A stretch of 64,000 nucleotides of DNA from Streptomyces albus subsp. albus (GTDB lineage: Bacteria; Actinomycetota; Actinomycetes; Streptomycetales; Streptomycetaceae). This document shows, piece by piece, positions 25,967 through 34,233 of this stretch. The notes under the pieces are model-generated. The model was not told the origin of the DNA and searched no databases. It was given only the letters and a program-made list of their open reading frames with translations. The DNA lies in contig NZ_JOID01000006.1 of assembly GCF_000719865.1 (NCBI RefSeq), positions 124,001 to 188,000 on the forward strand. The letters run 5' to 3'. The translations under genes were made by a program, and so were the position numbers. Position 1 is the stretch's first letter, and every line of letters starts with the position of its first letter.

Positions 25967-26497
25967 TTATAGGTCCTCGCCATCGACGGGTTCGGGCTCG
26001 CGGGTGTACCAGAGATCGAGCACGTACTGCTCCTGGACCGGGCATTCCCTCCACGCTTGCCGGACGCGATCGCGGTCCCAGTTCTCGGTGAAACGGCGGT
26101 GCATGCACGTGGTGTGGTAGTCGCCGGTGGCCTGGCGGCCGGTCCACCAGGCATGGCCTTCGTATACGCCCGGGCGGGGCAAGGTCATCTCACCGGCCGG
26201 TCCGAGGGTGAACTGGCTTATGACCACGATGCCGGTCTCCGATTCTAGGGACACGGGGACGCACCCTTCGACATCCTCGGGGAGGGAGTGGGGTGCGTCC
26301 CAGACCCGGAGGGTGACGCGAACGTGAATGTCGTCCTGCGGGCTGTGGAGGTACAGGTGGTAGCCGTTACCGGCCACCACCTGGCTCCGTGACGCGGCCA
26401 GGGACTCATCATCTCCGAGATAGGCGTCCGCGTCGTAGATCTCGACGATGCGGCGGTCGGGGCGGGCTGTGGTGCTGTACTCGGTGAGGAGCGCCAT
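25967..26497 (-). CDS. Hypothetical beta-rich protein, possible immunity protein
   Basis: This 176-aa cytoplasmic protein has no signal or membrane segment. It has a Trp-containing beta pattern: VRVTLRVWDAPHSLPEDVEG, LPRPGVYEGHAWWTG and a C-terminal EQYVLDLWYTREPEP. The protein at 37872-38375 shows the same landmarks in the same order (IRLESWTTAPVLPPG; SPGTYRMRWQW; EDQFCLVQIWRT), so the two look like members of one family. Their location in a toxin/immunity island suggests immunity or a chaperone role, but this is inference. ATG 26495-26497 is used. A membrane-protein gene lies upstream on the same strand. Confidence 0.65.
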   Translation of the reverse strand: MALLTEYSTTARPDRRIVEIYDADAYLGDDESLAASRSQVVAGNGYHLYLHSPQDDIHVRVTLRVWDAPHSLPEDVEGCVPVSLESETGIVVISQFTLGPAGEMTLPRPGVYEGHAWWTGRQATGDYHTTCMHRRFTENWDRDRVRQAWRECPVQEQYVLDLWYTREPEPVDGEDL

Positions 26498-26533
26498 GGC
26501 AGGTAATTCCTCGGCAGGTCAGGGGGTTGGTCT

Positions 26534-27070
26534 TCACGGGGAAGGAGTCGCCATCGCGTATGCGGTTGGCTCCGGGCCGGCCGGAGAGGAGGCTGGAGGC
26601 GTCGGGGCGGCCGGGCCGGGCACACGGTGCCTGTGCAGGTCGTTCAATGACGTGCCCTTCTTCTTGGTCCGGCGTTGGGTGACGGTGAGGAGCACGGCGT
26701 GGGCCAGGCAGAGGAGTGCCAGGGCGGGGAGTGCGACCAGGGTGGGGTTCACCCAGGCGGGGATCAGGTCGTATTCCGCGTTGCACTTGTTGTGCAGCGG
26801 GAACCACTGGGTGTACTCCTCGAAGTTCGTCCTGCGGTATGTCCGGTCGTAGGCCTGGCCGGCTTTACTGCAGGCCTCCTCCGGGTCCAGTGACGTGATG
26901 GGGAGGAGGGAGCCGATGAGGTAGGTGACACCGGCTCCCATCAGGAGGAGCACCGCACTCCAGGTGAGCCATGCGGGGTTGCGCCGCCACGTGCCCAGGA
27001 GCAGCGGACGGCTCCAGAACCACCCTGCGGTCGTGAGGGCGCAGCAGATGAGGACAGGGATGACGGACAT
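26534..27070 (-). CDS. Hypothetical membrane protein with a Cys-bearing extracellular loop
   Basis: This 178-aa protein has predicted membrane helices at about 3-18 (VIPVLICCALTTAGWF), 33-57 (AWLTWSAVLLLMGAGVTYLIG) and 105-128 (WVNPTLVALPALALLCLAHAV). Between helices 2 and 3 lies a 45-residue charged loop with two Cys (EEACSKAG ... HNKCNAEY) that could form a disulphide outside. A basic RRTKKKG follows the last helix, then a Pro-rich tail. No family is recognised. It is encoded in the island, on the same strand and just upstream of the preceding hypothetical gene, so the two may form an operon. Confidence 0.65.
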   Translation of the reverse strand: MSVIPVLICCALTTAGWFWSRPLLLGTWRRNPAWLTWSAVLLLMGAGVTYLIGSLLPITSLDPEEACSKAGQAYDRTYRRTNFEEYTQWFPLHNKCNAEYDLIPAWVNPTLVALPALALLCLAHAVLLTVTQRRTKKKGTSLNDLHRHRVPGPAAPTPPASSPAGPEPTAYAMATPSP

Positions 27071-27094
27071 GGGTCAATACTGCTGGTCCTTCGT

Positions 27095-27285
27095 GTCCGG
27101 CCGGGACGCCGCCCGCTGCGCGGTTTCTTGCGGTAGACGGCCAGGTTCTTCTTGTACTGGGCCGCCAGGCTGTCCTCCAGACCGATGAGGGCAAGCCGGC
27201 GGTCGGTGAACCCCTGGCAGAAGAGGGTGTGCTTCTCCTTGTTGCCCGGGAGGAGGATGCAGGCCGTCGGCAGGGCGGGCCGGGG
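27095..27285 (-). pseudogene. Truncated gene fragment abutting a transposase remnant
   Basis: One minus-strand frame reads LPTACILLPGNKEKHTLFC, then QGFTDRRLALIGLEDSLAAQ and YKKNLAVYRKK. It has balanced composition quite unlike the overlapping Arg/Pro frames, so it looks like real coding sequence. It has no start codon or ribosome site: its upstream side runs directly into an ISL3 transposase remnant on the opposite strand. I read it as the 3' part of a gene whose 5' end was lost to that insertion. The family is not recognised. Confidence 0.5.
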
Positions 27286-27289
27286 CCTG

Positions 27290-27590
27290 GCCCGCGACGG
27301 CCCTGACGGTCGCGGGCAGCCGCTCGGCCCTGCTGCGGCTGATACGTGCCCTGCCCGACCCGGTTCCCCCCATCCCCGCGGGTCCTGGGTGCCGACGAGT
27401 TTGCCCTGCGAAGGGACACGTCCATGCCACGCTCCTGGCCGACGTCGAGCCCCGCAGACCCGTCGCTCTCCTCCCCGACCGCGCGGTCTCCACGGTCTCT
27501 GACTGGCTCACCACCCGCTCCGGCATTGAGATCATCTGCCGTGACACTTTGGCCGGGGAGAAGCCGTCCGCCAGTGGATGTCGTCGGCTC
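27290..27590 (+). pseudogene. ISL3-family transposase remnant
   Basis: In two plus-strand frames there are typical ISL3 transposase pieces: SRSALLRLIRALPDPVP, then RVLGADEFALRRD, and after a frameshift HATLLADVEPRRPVALLPDR, TVSDWLTTRSGIEIICRD. In intact ISL3 transposases these form one continuous stretch around the first DDE Asp (VDDFALRRG). Only about 100 codons remain, with frame changes, and neither terminal inverted repeat is obvious. It is a decayed insertion sequence. Confidence 0.75.
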
Positions 27591-27594
27591 CGGC

Positions 27595-28578
27595 TCAGCC
27601 TCCTCTCGCGAGTTCACGCAAGTAGGTGAGGTCGAGCCTGTTGGGTTGGTTGTTCGCCGGCAGGCCGGTCAGTTCGGCAAGGGCCTGAGAGGGGGCCAGA
27701 CCGCGTTCGTAGGCGGAGTTCAGGCGGTCCAGCCACATCAGTCCGGCCTGGCGTCCCTCCTCGTCGGCGGCGTCTCGGGGCTCGAAGCTCGCTGCGTTGG
27801 CCGCGTCGGAGGCCCAGAGGTATCCCAGTACGCCGTGTTCGCCGTGGACGGGGACGTACTGCACCTCGCCGTCCGCCGTGCGCCGGTACCCGGGTTGGAA
27901 GGTGGGCGTATGGCGGAAGATCTCGGTGCGGGCGGAGATTTCGAAGCCGGCCCAGACGTCCCAGGGGGTGCTGTCGGTGCGGAGTCGGTTGGCGACGCCG
28001 GTCTCGGTCGGTTCGCCGAAATACGTCGGATCCTCGGGTTCGATCTCGGAGTCCAGGGCCTCCGACAGGTCCCGCAACGCGGCGGCCAGACGGGGCGCGT
28101 TCGTGGCATGGACGGCGGGCTGCGCTCGACCTTTGAGGTCATGGGGCATCCAGGCGTCGGAGAATGTCTCCAGGCTGACGCCGGTGTAGTTGAGGAACGC
28201 AGAGACCCGCAGGGAGAACAGGCCCTCCACCACGGTGTCGTCGCCGTTGACAATGACGAGACCAGATCCCTTGATGTGGGCAGACACGCTGCCGACCTCT
28301 CCTGGACTCCGCGTAGTTTCGACTTGGCCGGCCAGATGTTTCGCCACGTCCGAGGGGAGTGACATCACATCGAGCATGAATCCGCCGTCGAAGAGCTCGC
28401 TTTTCGGTTTCCCTGCTTCCTTGACGGACACGGACGGGTGTGGAGTCCCCACTGCGAGTCGGTGTTCCGCCAAGACCGCGTACGCACGCAGGAGGTCGCC
28501 AAGGCATGCAACGACCTTGTCCCCGGCTTGGTCGAACCGCCCCCAAGTCCAGCGGGCAACAGGAGAGGTGGCGATCAC
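27595..28578 (-). CDS. Putative immunity protein of the toxin operon (second copy)
   Basis: This 327-aa cytoplasmic protein starts at GTG 28576-28578. Residues about 135-185 (SDAWMPHDLKGRAQPAVHAT, NAPRLAAALRDLSEALDSE, ..DPTYFGEPTETGV) closely match the C-terminal part of the protein encoded next upstream (HDIWGYFDFRG..PEIHKR, NAPRLAAALRELEEILGTT, DATYFGRAEG). The C-terminal 130 residues are unique to this copy and contain FQPGYRRTADGEVQYVPVHG and a closing LDLTYLRELARGG. Both genes follow a polymorphic toxin gene on the same strand, the usual place for immunity genes. That role is inferred from position and duplication, not from a named family. Confidence 0.65.
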   Translation of the reverse strand: MIATSPVARWTWGRFDQAGDKVVACLGDLLRAYAVLAEHRLAVGTPHPSVSVKEAGKPKSELFDGGFMLDVMSLPSDVAKHLAGQVETTRSPGEVGSVSAHIKGSGLVIVNGDDTVVEGLFSLRVSAFLNYTGVSLETFSDAWMPHDLKGRAQPAVHATNAPRLAAALRDLSEALDSEIEPEDPTYFGEPTETGVANRLRTDSTPWDVWAGFEISARTEIFRHTPTFQPGYRRTADGEVQYVPVHGEHGVLGYLWASDAANAASFEPRDAADEEGRQAGLMWLDRLNSAYERGLAPSQALAELTGLPANNQPNRLDLTYLRELARGG

Positions 28579-28764
28579 AGTGTTCCCTCCGGCACGAACT
28601 TGCCGCCTGGCGGGTGGGAACGACGCCCCGAACCTACCGACACTTTCGTCTCCCCGACCTGCAGCATGATCTGCTGGCGACTCCTCAGAAAGCTCACGTG
28701 ATCGCGTTACAAGCTCTCAGCGTCGCGTCCGAAGTGAGACGGAGCCGCTTGATTGACCGACCCT

Positions 28765-29406
28765 TTACAGGCGGTCTGTGAGATCGGGCCCTCGTCCATC
28801 GATGACATCGGGCATTTCGATGCTGTGGCCTTCAGCGCGTCCGAAGTAGGTTGCGTCGCCCGTCGTCGCTGTTGTCCCGAGAATTTCCTCGAGTTCTCGA
28901 AGAGCCGCAGCGAGCCTGGGCGCATTGCGCTTGTGGATTTCCGGGTGTGGATAACCCCTGAAGTCGAAGTAGCCCCAGATGTCATGGTAGACCGCCACGT
29001 CGGCCGTGAGTTGGTATTCATCCGGGTCGACGCTCAGCACGACGAGGTCTTGTTCGTGTCGTTCCTCTCCCTCCGCGTCGAACCAGGTACCCCGTCCGGA
29101 CACGGTGAGGTTTCCAACCTGGGCGTTCGGGTGTCCCGAAGGTCGGCTCCGTTCAATTCGCTGAGCGAGGTCGGAGGGGTCGATCCGCCCCCTCACGGGG
29201 AGTGTTGTCTTGATGCCGATCCCGCCGACGCCGTAGACAAACCAGAGCCATTCAATCTGGCTCGGCTCCAAGAGGCCGTGCTTCCGCAGTGACTCTGACA
29301 TGCGCGCCGCTGTGCTCAGCGCGGAGGCCAGGCCGGGCGGCGCGAAGTGGTCCAATTCCCATTCCCAGGAGGCGCATTCCTCGGGTGCGCGCATCAAGAA
29401 GGGCAT
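28765..29406 (-). CDS. Putative cognate immunity protein of the 779-aa toxin
   Basis: This 213-aa, acidic, soluble protein is encoded 9 bases after the toxin stop, with AAGGAA as ribosome site. It begins MPFLMRAPEECASWEWELDH, has an internal VGGIGIKTTLPVRGRID and ends with the NAPRLAAALRELEE / DATYFGR block shared with the next gene. Tight coupling to the toxin gene, small size and acidity are what one expects of an immunity protein that masks a nuclease active site. No named immunity family is recognised. Confidence 0.7.
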   Translation of the reverse strand: MPFLMRAPEECASWEWELDHFAPPGLASALSTAARMSESLRKHGLLEPSQIEWLWFVYGVGGIGIKTTLPVRGRIDPSDLAQRIERSRPSGHPNAQVGNLTVSGRGTWFDAEGEERHEQDLVVLSVDPDEYQLTADVAVYHDIWGYFDFRGYPHPEIHKRNAPRLAAALRELEEILGTTATTGDATYFGRAEGHSIEMPDVIDGRGPDLTDRL

Positions 29407-29415
29407 GTGGGTTCC

Positions 29416-31755
29416 TTACGGGTAGACTTGGCCGTTGGCAGGAATGGTGACGGAGCCGTCGTCGAAGCGCAGCTCGAAAGTCGCCCCGGTCCTCTTCGCG
29501 AGATGCTCCACGTTCCTGACGGTGGCTTCCGTGAGAGCAGCCCTGGTGTCGTGGACGTCCAGAATGGCAACCTTGGGCCCTGCAATCTCTCCGGCCAGTC
29601 CCTTCTTTGCGATCTTTTTGGCCGCGGAACTGATGCCGGGCTCGTGCTCCACGTCCTTGAGTTGGCACCCATACTTGATGTCGTCCCCTGACCTGATCAG
29701 GACATCGAGATCCAGTCCTTGCCCTGGCGCCTTGTACTCGAAGGCCAGGTCCTCGACTCCGCGTTTCTGGAGATCCGCGGCAAACTCCATGGCCTGATGC
29801 ACAGCGGGGAGCATGCCCTTCTGCTTGCACTGGCTGAGCAGGCCTTCACGCCCATAATAGCCGGGCAGGGCATCGAAGTTCCCTCGAGCAATGTGCTCGG
29901 CGATGCCTGCCCCGTACTCACTCTTGCGCAGCTGTGTGAGGAGACGTTCCTGGTCATGCGGCTGCATTTTGGCACGCTTGAGTGCGTCGGTGACCGCAGC
30001 TTCTTGAGCAGGGTTCATGGGAGCGGTCGGACTGTGAGAGGTGCGGTGCCCCTCGCTGACCCGGTCCGACCAGTCGGAGGGGTCGTGGCTACCACCACCC
30101 GGTCCGCCACGGGAGCCTCCGTCACCAGGGCTGTCGTGGGCACCACCGCCCGGCCCTTCGGGTCCGGTCGCGCCGGGGTCGGCAGTGTGGCTGCCGGTTG
30201 GCGGCCCGTGATGCCCGCCCGTGCTGTGTCCTTCGCCGTGTCCGGCTGTGCCGGTGCCGTCACCGTGCCGACTGGTGGATGGAGTGTCATGACCACCTCT
30301 ATCCGTCCCACCGCTGTGCCCGCCGGTGACAGGCTCGTGGTGGGCGGAAGGGCTCTCGCCGGTGTGCGCGCGGGCGCCGGGTGGCTCGTGGCCGGCGCCC
30401 ACTGACACCTTTTCGCGTTCCGGCGCTTTCTCGTGTGCGGGGCGGTCCTCGGGCACGGATTGCCGCGGGTGGTCGCTTTCCTTTCTGGCGTCCTGGATGT
30501 CGTGAACGATTTCGCCGGTCTTGGCGTGGCGGAAATTTCCGTGGTCATCGAGGACCATCGGGGGGTGGCCGTCGCGGTCCGGCATGCGTACGCCGCCGCC
30601 TGGCGTGTGGGCCAGGTCGTCCGCTGCGTCGAGGGTGCGGTCCAGGTGAGGTGCGTCGCCCCAGTGGGGGAGGCGTTTGACGGCCGCCAGTACCTCTGAG
30701 GCTTTGGGGAGTGCGGCGCGGGCGGCCCTGGTGCCTTCGGCGATCGATTCGGCGACCTTTGCGGCCTTCGTGCCCTCCGCCAGGTGCGTGCCCTTGGCGA
30801 AGTTCCCCAGCTTGCCGGCCAGACCGAAGGGGGTGATGTTGTACAGGACTTGACCGCCTGCCCGCACGGGATCCTTTTTCCACTCGTCCCACGCCACGAA
30901 GCCTTTGAAGGCATCTCGCAAGGCTTTCTTCTGCTCGTTGTCGCCGTTGCCGCCGCCGATGGTCTTGGACATCGCCCAGTCGTACGGCCAGATCGTGTAC
31001 TGGCCGAGGCCGCCGAAGGTGTTCCACAGCTGCCCCCAGGCGTGGGAGGCTTCGTCGCCGCCGTGCCAGCCGACGAGTGCGGCAAGGCCCTGGATGTCAC
31101 CGCCGAGGCCGTCGACGAAAATCCCCTTGGCCGCGCTGGCGCCCCAGTGGTCGAGTTCCCAGACGCGGTGGGTCTCCTGCTCCGGAGTGCCCCAGGGCAG
31201 CTCTTTCGCCTTGTCCAGGTCGCCGGCCCGGTATCCGTACATGCCGCGTTTGCCGGAGCCGTCGTCGACGGTGTAGTGCGTGGAGCCGGGGAAGCGGTCG
31301 CCGATGCTGTTGGCCGCGCGGCGTTCAGCTGCCTGGAACGCCGCGACCGCGACGTTCACCGCGTGCAGCAGGTCGGCATGCTCGGCTATTTTCTCTTCGT
31401 CGTCCTTCCAGTGCTCATCGCCTTTGACGCTCTCGACGAAGGCTGCGGCCCGGGCCTTGAGCCGCTTCAGCTTGTTCCTGATGGGGCGTACTTCGTCGGC
31501 GTAGTCCGACAGGGCTGTGGCGATCTTCTCCAAGTCGTCCGCGAAGGCGTCGGACATGTCCCGGACCGGCGTGGTGGTGTCGAAGAGCTGGTGGGCCTCG
31601 GGGGCGTGGTAGACACCGGACAGGCCCTGGAACTTGGAGTGCACATCGGCGCCGGTGGTGCGGAACTCCCCGGCCTGCTTCTTCAGCGCGGAGGCGTCCT
31701 TCTCCAACTGCTCCAGGTCGCCCTTGAACTGGGGAATGGCATGGGGGTCGATCAT
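29416..31755 (-). CDS. Polymorphic toxin with WXG/LXG-like N-terminus and PD-(D/E)XK-like C-terminal domain
   Basis: The protein is 779 aa. Residues 1-170 are helical coiled-coil-like (FKGDLEQLEKDASALKKQAG; DYADEVRPIRNKLKRLKARA), like the carrier domains of type VII-secreted toxins. Residues 170-400 form a conserved middle region (RVWELDHWGASAAKGIFVDG; NITPFGLAGKLGNFAKGTHL). About 430-570 is a His/Gly/Ser/Pro-rich linker. The C-terminal 200 residues contain E-Y-K ... GLDLDVLIRSGDDIKYGCQLKD (about 673-702). Its spaced acidic residues and Q-x-K resemble the core of PD-(D/E)XK nucleases, so DNA or RNA cleavage is the proposed activity. The ATG overlaps the stop of the WXG100-like gene upstream, and immunity candidates follow. 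No signal peptide is present, consistent with type VII export. Confidence 0.8.
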   Translation of the reverse strand: MIDPHAIPQFKGDLEQLEKDASALKKQAGEFRTTGADVHSKFQGLSGVYHAPEAHQLFDTTTPVRDMSDAFADDLEKIATALSDYADEVRPIRNKLKRLKARAAAFVESVKGDEHWKDDEEKIAEHADLLHAVNVAVAAFQAAERRAANSIGDRFPGSTHYTVDDGSGKRGMYGYRAGDLDKAKELPWGTPEQETHRVWELDHWGASAAKGIFVDGLGGDIQGLAALVGWHGGDEASHAWGQLWNTFGGLGQYTIWPYDWAMSKTIGGGNGDNEQKKALRDAFKGFVAWDEWKKDPVRAGGQVLYNITPFGLAGKLGNFAKGTHLAEGTKAAKVAESIAEGTRAARAALPKASEVLAAVKRLPHWGDAPHLDRTLDAADDLAHTPGGGVRMPDRDGHPPMVLDDHGNFRHAKTGEIVHDIQDARKESDHPRQSVPEDRPAHEKAPEREKVSVGAGHEPPGARAHTGESPSAHHEPVTGGHSGGTDRGGHDTPSTSRHGDGTGTAGHGEGHSTGGHHGPPTGSHTADPGATGPEGPGGGAHDSPGDGGSRGGPGGGSHDPSDWSDRVSEGHRTSHSPTAPMNPAQEAAVTDALKRAKMQPHDQERLLTQLRKSEYGAGIAEHIARGNFDALPGYYGREGLLSQCKQKGMLPAVHQAMEFAADLQKRGVEDLAFEYKAPGQGLDLDVLIRSGDDIKYGCQLKDVEHEPGISSAAKKIAKKGLAGEIAGPKVAILDVHDTRAALTEATVRNVEHLAKRTGATFELRFDDGSVTIPANGQVYP

Positions 31756-32138
31756 TTGGCGCCCTTCTTCCCCGAACTGTCAACGTCGATGTGGGGCGCT
31801 TTGAGGGCCTTGTTCTGGGCGTTGGCCGCCATGTCCAGATCCCCCTTGCTGTATGCCTTCGTGGCGTCCACCGCTCCTTGCAGCGATTTGCCCGCGCGGG
31901 CCACGATGAAGGCGATGTCGCTCTGTTGGGCCGTGAAGTACTGCCCGAGCGTCATGCCCACCAGGCCGACCTCGGGCGTCTCGCCCTCGCCGCCGAAGTC
32001 CAGCGCGCCGGCCGCTGTCATCGCGCTTTCCAGGTGCGACCTGATGGACTTCAGTTCGCCCTCGAAATGCCCGGCGATGCGTCCGGCTTCCCCGACGATG
32101 CGGCCCACGCCTGCGGAATCGATGTCCCACTTCGTCAT
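31752..32138 (-). CDS. WXG100-like small protein (DUF6507-like)
   Basis: This 128-aa helical protein begins MTKWDIDSAGVGRIVGEAGR. The composition, length and two-helix layout (EGELKSIRSHLESAMTAAGA; FIVARAGKSLQGAVDATKAY) match the Streptomyces DUF6507 family, which is found beside type VII-type toxins. The gene overlaps the toxin ATG by four bases (ATGA), so the two proteins are co-translated and probably form the heterodimeric secretion signal that WXG100/LXG systems use. The last residues are basic (SSGKKGAK). Confidence 0.75.
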   Translation of the reverse strand: MTKWDIDSAGVGRIVGEAGRIAGHFEGELKSIRSHLESAMTAAGALDFGGEGETPEVGLVGMTLGQYFTAQQSDIAFIVARAGKSLQGAVDATKAYSKGDLDMAANAQNKALKAPHIDVDSSGKKGAK

Positions 32139-32214
32139 GATCCCCCGATCTCAAGCCGGAGCACGGGTCGAACGCGCTCCGCTCACTGATGTCTGCGGTG
32201 GAAGGTCCTTTGCG

Positions 32215-33639
32215 CTACGCGTCCTGGTTGCGCAGGTGTGCCAGGAGAGAACGCAACGTTTCCCAGTTCGACGGGGAGTCGACTCCTCCCAGGGAGAAAT
32301 ACCTGCCCGGTCGGTGCCGCGCCCCGATCGCCCGCGGCGGCTCAGGAAGAGGCACTACGTCTCTCCGGGCATCGGCCGCCCGTTGGGCTTCCTCCGCGCC
32401 GAGCGCGAGGGCGAGCGGGATGGGCGGTGTCTCGAAACTCGCCGGGGCATTCACATCCCGCCGCCCGGTCCGCACATGGAACAGGGCCGAACGCAGACGG
32501 TGGTGGGAGGCCAGGTCGTCCGCGAGGCTCGCGAGCCTGCCATAGGGCGGGGATTCGCCTCTGCCGTAGCCGATTCCCAGGGTGATGTCTTCTTCCACGC
32601 CGTCCGGGGTGCGCAGGATGTGCACGGCGGCGACGGCCGGCCGCTCGGGCGCCCCGGTCACCACCAGTCGGGTCGGACGAGGGGCGCGCTCCCGCGCGAA
32701 ATCGGTCAGGTTGCGCCGGGACCAGGGCAGGCCGGCCGGCTCGGCCGTGCCCCAGGCAGCCGGGGCGGCGCCGGTCAGGTGCTGCCAGGCAGTCTCCAGC
32801 GCGCCGCCGAGCAGCAGGTGTTCATCGGCCCGGTGGCAGGTGCGGAGGGACAGCAGCAACTGACGCTCTTCCGGGTTCGGTACCGGGGCGAAGGCCGCCG
32901 CCGTGTCGGCACCGCCCATCCCGCGCGAGGCGGCGGGGAGGGGAGAGAAGGAGTCCTGTTGCCAGCGCAGCACCGCTCCGGTGAGACCGTCGTAGTAGCT
33001 CCCGTCCTCTTCCCGCACCACCCACCGACCGTGGGCCTGTGTGAGGGCGAGGCGAGCGGGGAGCGTCAGCAGCGTATGCGGTGGGGTCACGACCTGTATC
33101 TCACGGTCCTCCGCCGCAGCGGAAAGCAGGGCGTTCCCGAGCCAGGAGGACAGCGCGAGCACCGGGCGGTCCTGAAAAAGGACGGCGGCCGCATCGGTCA
33201 GGACATCCACCGCAGGTTGCTCTGGGTGCGGCGGGGGAGGAGCCTGAACGCCGATGGCGTCGACGACGCCAATCCCCTCCTCCGCAGCCGACGCCGGCCA
33301 CAGCACGCCGCCCAGCACGGCGACCAGACGCCCCGCCGCGACCGCGGCAAGTCGCTGCGCTTGCTCCGTGGCGACCCTCGCACGAACCTCGGTCCACCAC
33401 ACCGACTCGCCCAGCCGATCCACGTGCACACCGAGAAGACGCTGTGCTTCGTGCGGCACGGCCAGCAGCATCGGGGACTCGATGGAGACCAGCGGATGCC
33501 CCTGGTCATCGGCCAGCTGCACCACAGCCCCCTCGCCCAAAGTCCGCAACCGCAGGTCCGGCCCGCCCGAAAGCAGAGCGGCCGCAAGAGCCCGCGGGTC
33601 CGGCAGCTGCCTGGTCAGGGCAATGACGTCCTTGGTCAT
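32215..33639 (-). CDS. DUF6177-like protein, first gene of the toxin operon
   Basis: This 474-aa soluble protein starts MTKDVIALTRQLPDPRALAA at ATG 33637-33639. Landmarks are PLVSIESPMLLAVPHEAQRL, ESVWWTEVRA, a central GRWVVREEDGSYYDGLTGA and the end PGRYFSLGGVDSPSNWETLR. I assign it to DUF6177 from its overall pattern and from its repeated pairing with DUF6507 in Streptomyces. The function is unknown; a chaperone or loading role for the secreted toxin is possible. It precedes the WXG100-like gene by 76 bases on the same strand. Confidence 0.7.
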   Translation of the reverse strand: MTKDVIALTRQLPDPRALAAALLSGGPDLRLRTLGEGAVVQLADDQGHPLVSIESPMLLAVPHEAQRLLGVHVDRLGESVWWTEVRARVATEQAQRLAAVAAGRLVAVLGGVLWPASAAEEGIGVVDAIGVQAPPPPHPEQPAVDVLTDAAAVLFQDRPVLALSSWLGNALLSAAAEDREIQVVTPPHTLLTLPARLALTQAHGRWVVREEDGSYYDGLTGAVLRWQQDSFSPLPAASRGMGGADTAAAFAPVPNPEERQLLLSLRTCHRADEHLLLGGALETAWQHLTGAAPAAWGTAEPAGLPWSRRNLTDFARERAPRPTRLVVTGAPERPAVAAVHILRTPDGVEEDITLGIGYGRGESPPYGRLASLADDLASHHRLRSALFHVRTGRRDVNAPASFETPPIPLALALGAEEAQRAADARRDVVPLPEPPRAIGARHRPGRYFSLGGVDSPSNWETLRSLLAHLRNQDA

Positions 33640-34233
33640 GACGCGGCGCTGCGACTTCCGGACGGCTCGGACAAAGAGGCGCGGCAGCCTACGCGGCTGC
33701 GGTGCTCGCGCACCAGCCGCGGCACCAAGCCGACGGTCGGCTCAACAGGAGGCATACGGACCGTCTTCGGAAGCGGCGACCACATCGGTACCGCTCGCGT
33801 CGACTCTCACCTGTCCGCCCCCACAGTCACCGGACCGCACCCCCTGCAGTGTGATGGCCTCCGGAGCGGTCCTGCTCCAGAGGGCCAACTTCACCATAGG
33901 GCAGGGCGCTTGGCGACTCGGCACGGTAGGTGGTGACGCGCCGAAGGGGCTCGGTGTGCCCGGCGCTCACAGCTGTCGTGCCGCGGTCGGACCAGTGGCC
34001 TGCTGGGGAGATCGTGGATTGGACGGCGTCACTCACGTGCTCGCGACGGCCGAGGCGGCGGGCGGTGCTCCCCCCGGCTGTCCGCGGACGAGGCCGCTGT
34101 CGTTGCATGACGAACTTCGGTTCCCATGCAGTGACTTCTCCGTATGGGGCAACGAATCGGCTACAGACAGCCAGTCGACGTCGGTCAGTTGGTGAGACCC
34201 GACTCGGTGGAGAAGCCCGAACTGATCTCGCTG
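33640..34233. other. 594-base intergenic region upstream of the toxin operon
   Basis: No supported gene. It lies between the start of the DUF6177-like gene and the stop of the DUF6308-like pseudogene, both on the minus strand, and must hold the promoter of the toxin operon. The sequence is less GC-rich than the chromosome around it. I could not define promoter boxes with confidence. Confidence 0.4.

Noticed and set aside
27074..27547. Minus-strand 157-codon open frame as a real gene
   Set aside because: Most of it is antisense to the ISL3 transposase remnant; only a different frame at its 3' side looks coding.
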